Source of the DNA: Streptomyces sp. col6
GTDB taxonomy: Bacteria; Actinomycetota; Actinomycetes; Streptomycetales; Streptomycetaceae
DNA length: 64,000 bases
Reading direction: 5' to 3'
NCBI RefSeq assembly: GCF_008042035.1
Contig: NZ_RDBL01000006.1
Span: 397,882-461,881 of the forward strand
The position numbers were made by a program, and so were the translations under genes. Shown here in pieces: positions 63,906 to 64,000 of the stretch (the stretch's first letter is position 1; the number at the start of each line of letters is the position of its first letter). Under the pieces are notes generated by a model. That model was not told where the DNA came from, searched no databases, and saw only the letters and a program-made list of their open reading frames with translations.

Positions 63906-64000
63906 GATCTTCGCCGTGCGCCTCTCGTGGGGCGCGGGGCCGCCGCCGAGGGCGGCGGGCGCGGGGCCCGAGGGCCGGCGGGGCCGAGGGGGCCTTGACG

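Overview
The window is high-GC actinobacterial DNA and almost certainly Streptomyces. The grounds are strong G/C bias at third codon positions, many GTG starts, GTGA/ATGA stop-start overlaps, and a recognisable gene order. That order is a NuoA-B-C-H-to-N complex-I-like cluster, then mscL/htpX, tRNA-Tyr, rpmG, murB, aspC, tRNA-Trp, secE-nusG-rplK-rplA and rplJ-rplL, ending just before rpoB. This matches the conserved core of Streptomyces chromosomes. No phage, insertion sequence, CRISPR array or rRNA operon is visible.

Layout. 1-287: a perfect 140-bp inverted repeat at the window edge, one arm of which is the end of a Uma2-family gene. 0.8-7.5 kb: a minus-strand operon of a GntR regulator, an AprB-like diferredoxin, a SsuABC/TauABC-type transporter and an AprA-like flavoprotein fused to HEAT repeats. 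7.7-12.6 kb: fumarylacetoacetase and a POT peptide transporter with an S15/CocE hydrolase. 12.7-17.2 kb: long-chain polyprenyl diphosphate synthase, a secreted LolA-like protein and an ABC-2 exporter. 17.4-26.5 kb: small regulator/enzyme pairs (TetR, MarR, HAD, oxidoreductases, two VOC proteins, FAD hydroxylase, RarD, NmrA-like protein), several with clear operators. 26.6-33.4 kb: 2-oxoacid:ferredoxin oxidoreductase KorAB, then one response regulator with two tandem paralogous sensor kinases. 33.5-43.1 kb: a complex-I-like cluster without NuoD, E, F or G, in which a 19-bp tandem duplication joins nuoC to nuoH in one reading frame. 43.2-47.3 kb: MscL with a zinc-ribbon tail, HtpX, small membrane proteins, AlkB/Ogt repair pair and YajQ. 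47.5-50.3 kb: tRNA-Tyr, -Thr, -Met and rpmG. 50.4-58.4 kb: a HadA/HadB-like MaoC pair, TetR-MFS, murB, SDR-TetR, adenosine deaminase and aspartate aminotransferase. 58.6-64 kb: tRNA-Trp, secE, nusG, rplK, rplA, a lipoprotein gene, the L10 leader and rplJ-rplL.

How it fits together. The transporter operon probably imports an (organo)sulfur or related anion that is processed by the AprAB-like pair. KorAB makes reduced ferredoxin close to a complex-I-like proton pump that has lost its NADH module, and the polyprenyl synthase supplies a menaquinone side chain, so ferredoxin-to-menaquinone electron flow is an attractive but unproven link. Control by local repressors is a theme: at least four divergent or self-regulating promoters carry readable dyad or tandem operators, and several genes appear to be transcribed leaderless (a TANNNT box 6-7 nt before the start codon).

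The strongest anomalies are the nuoC-nuoH fusion by tandem duplication, a one-base frameshift in a small membrane protein gene (22.26 kb), the terminal 140-bp palindrome, and a 14-bp-phased operator array at 21.26-21.35 kb.
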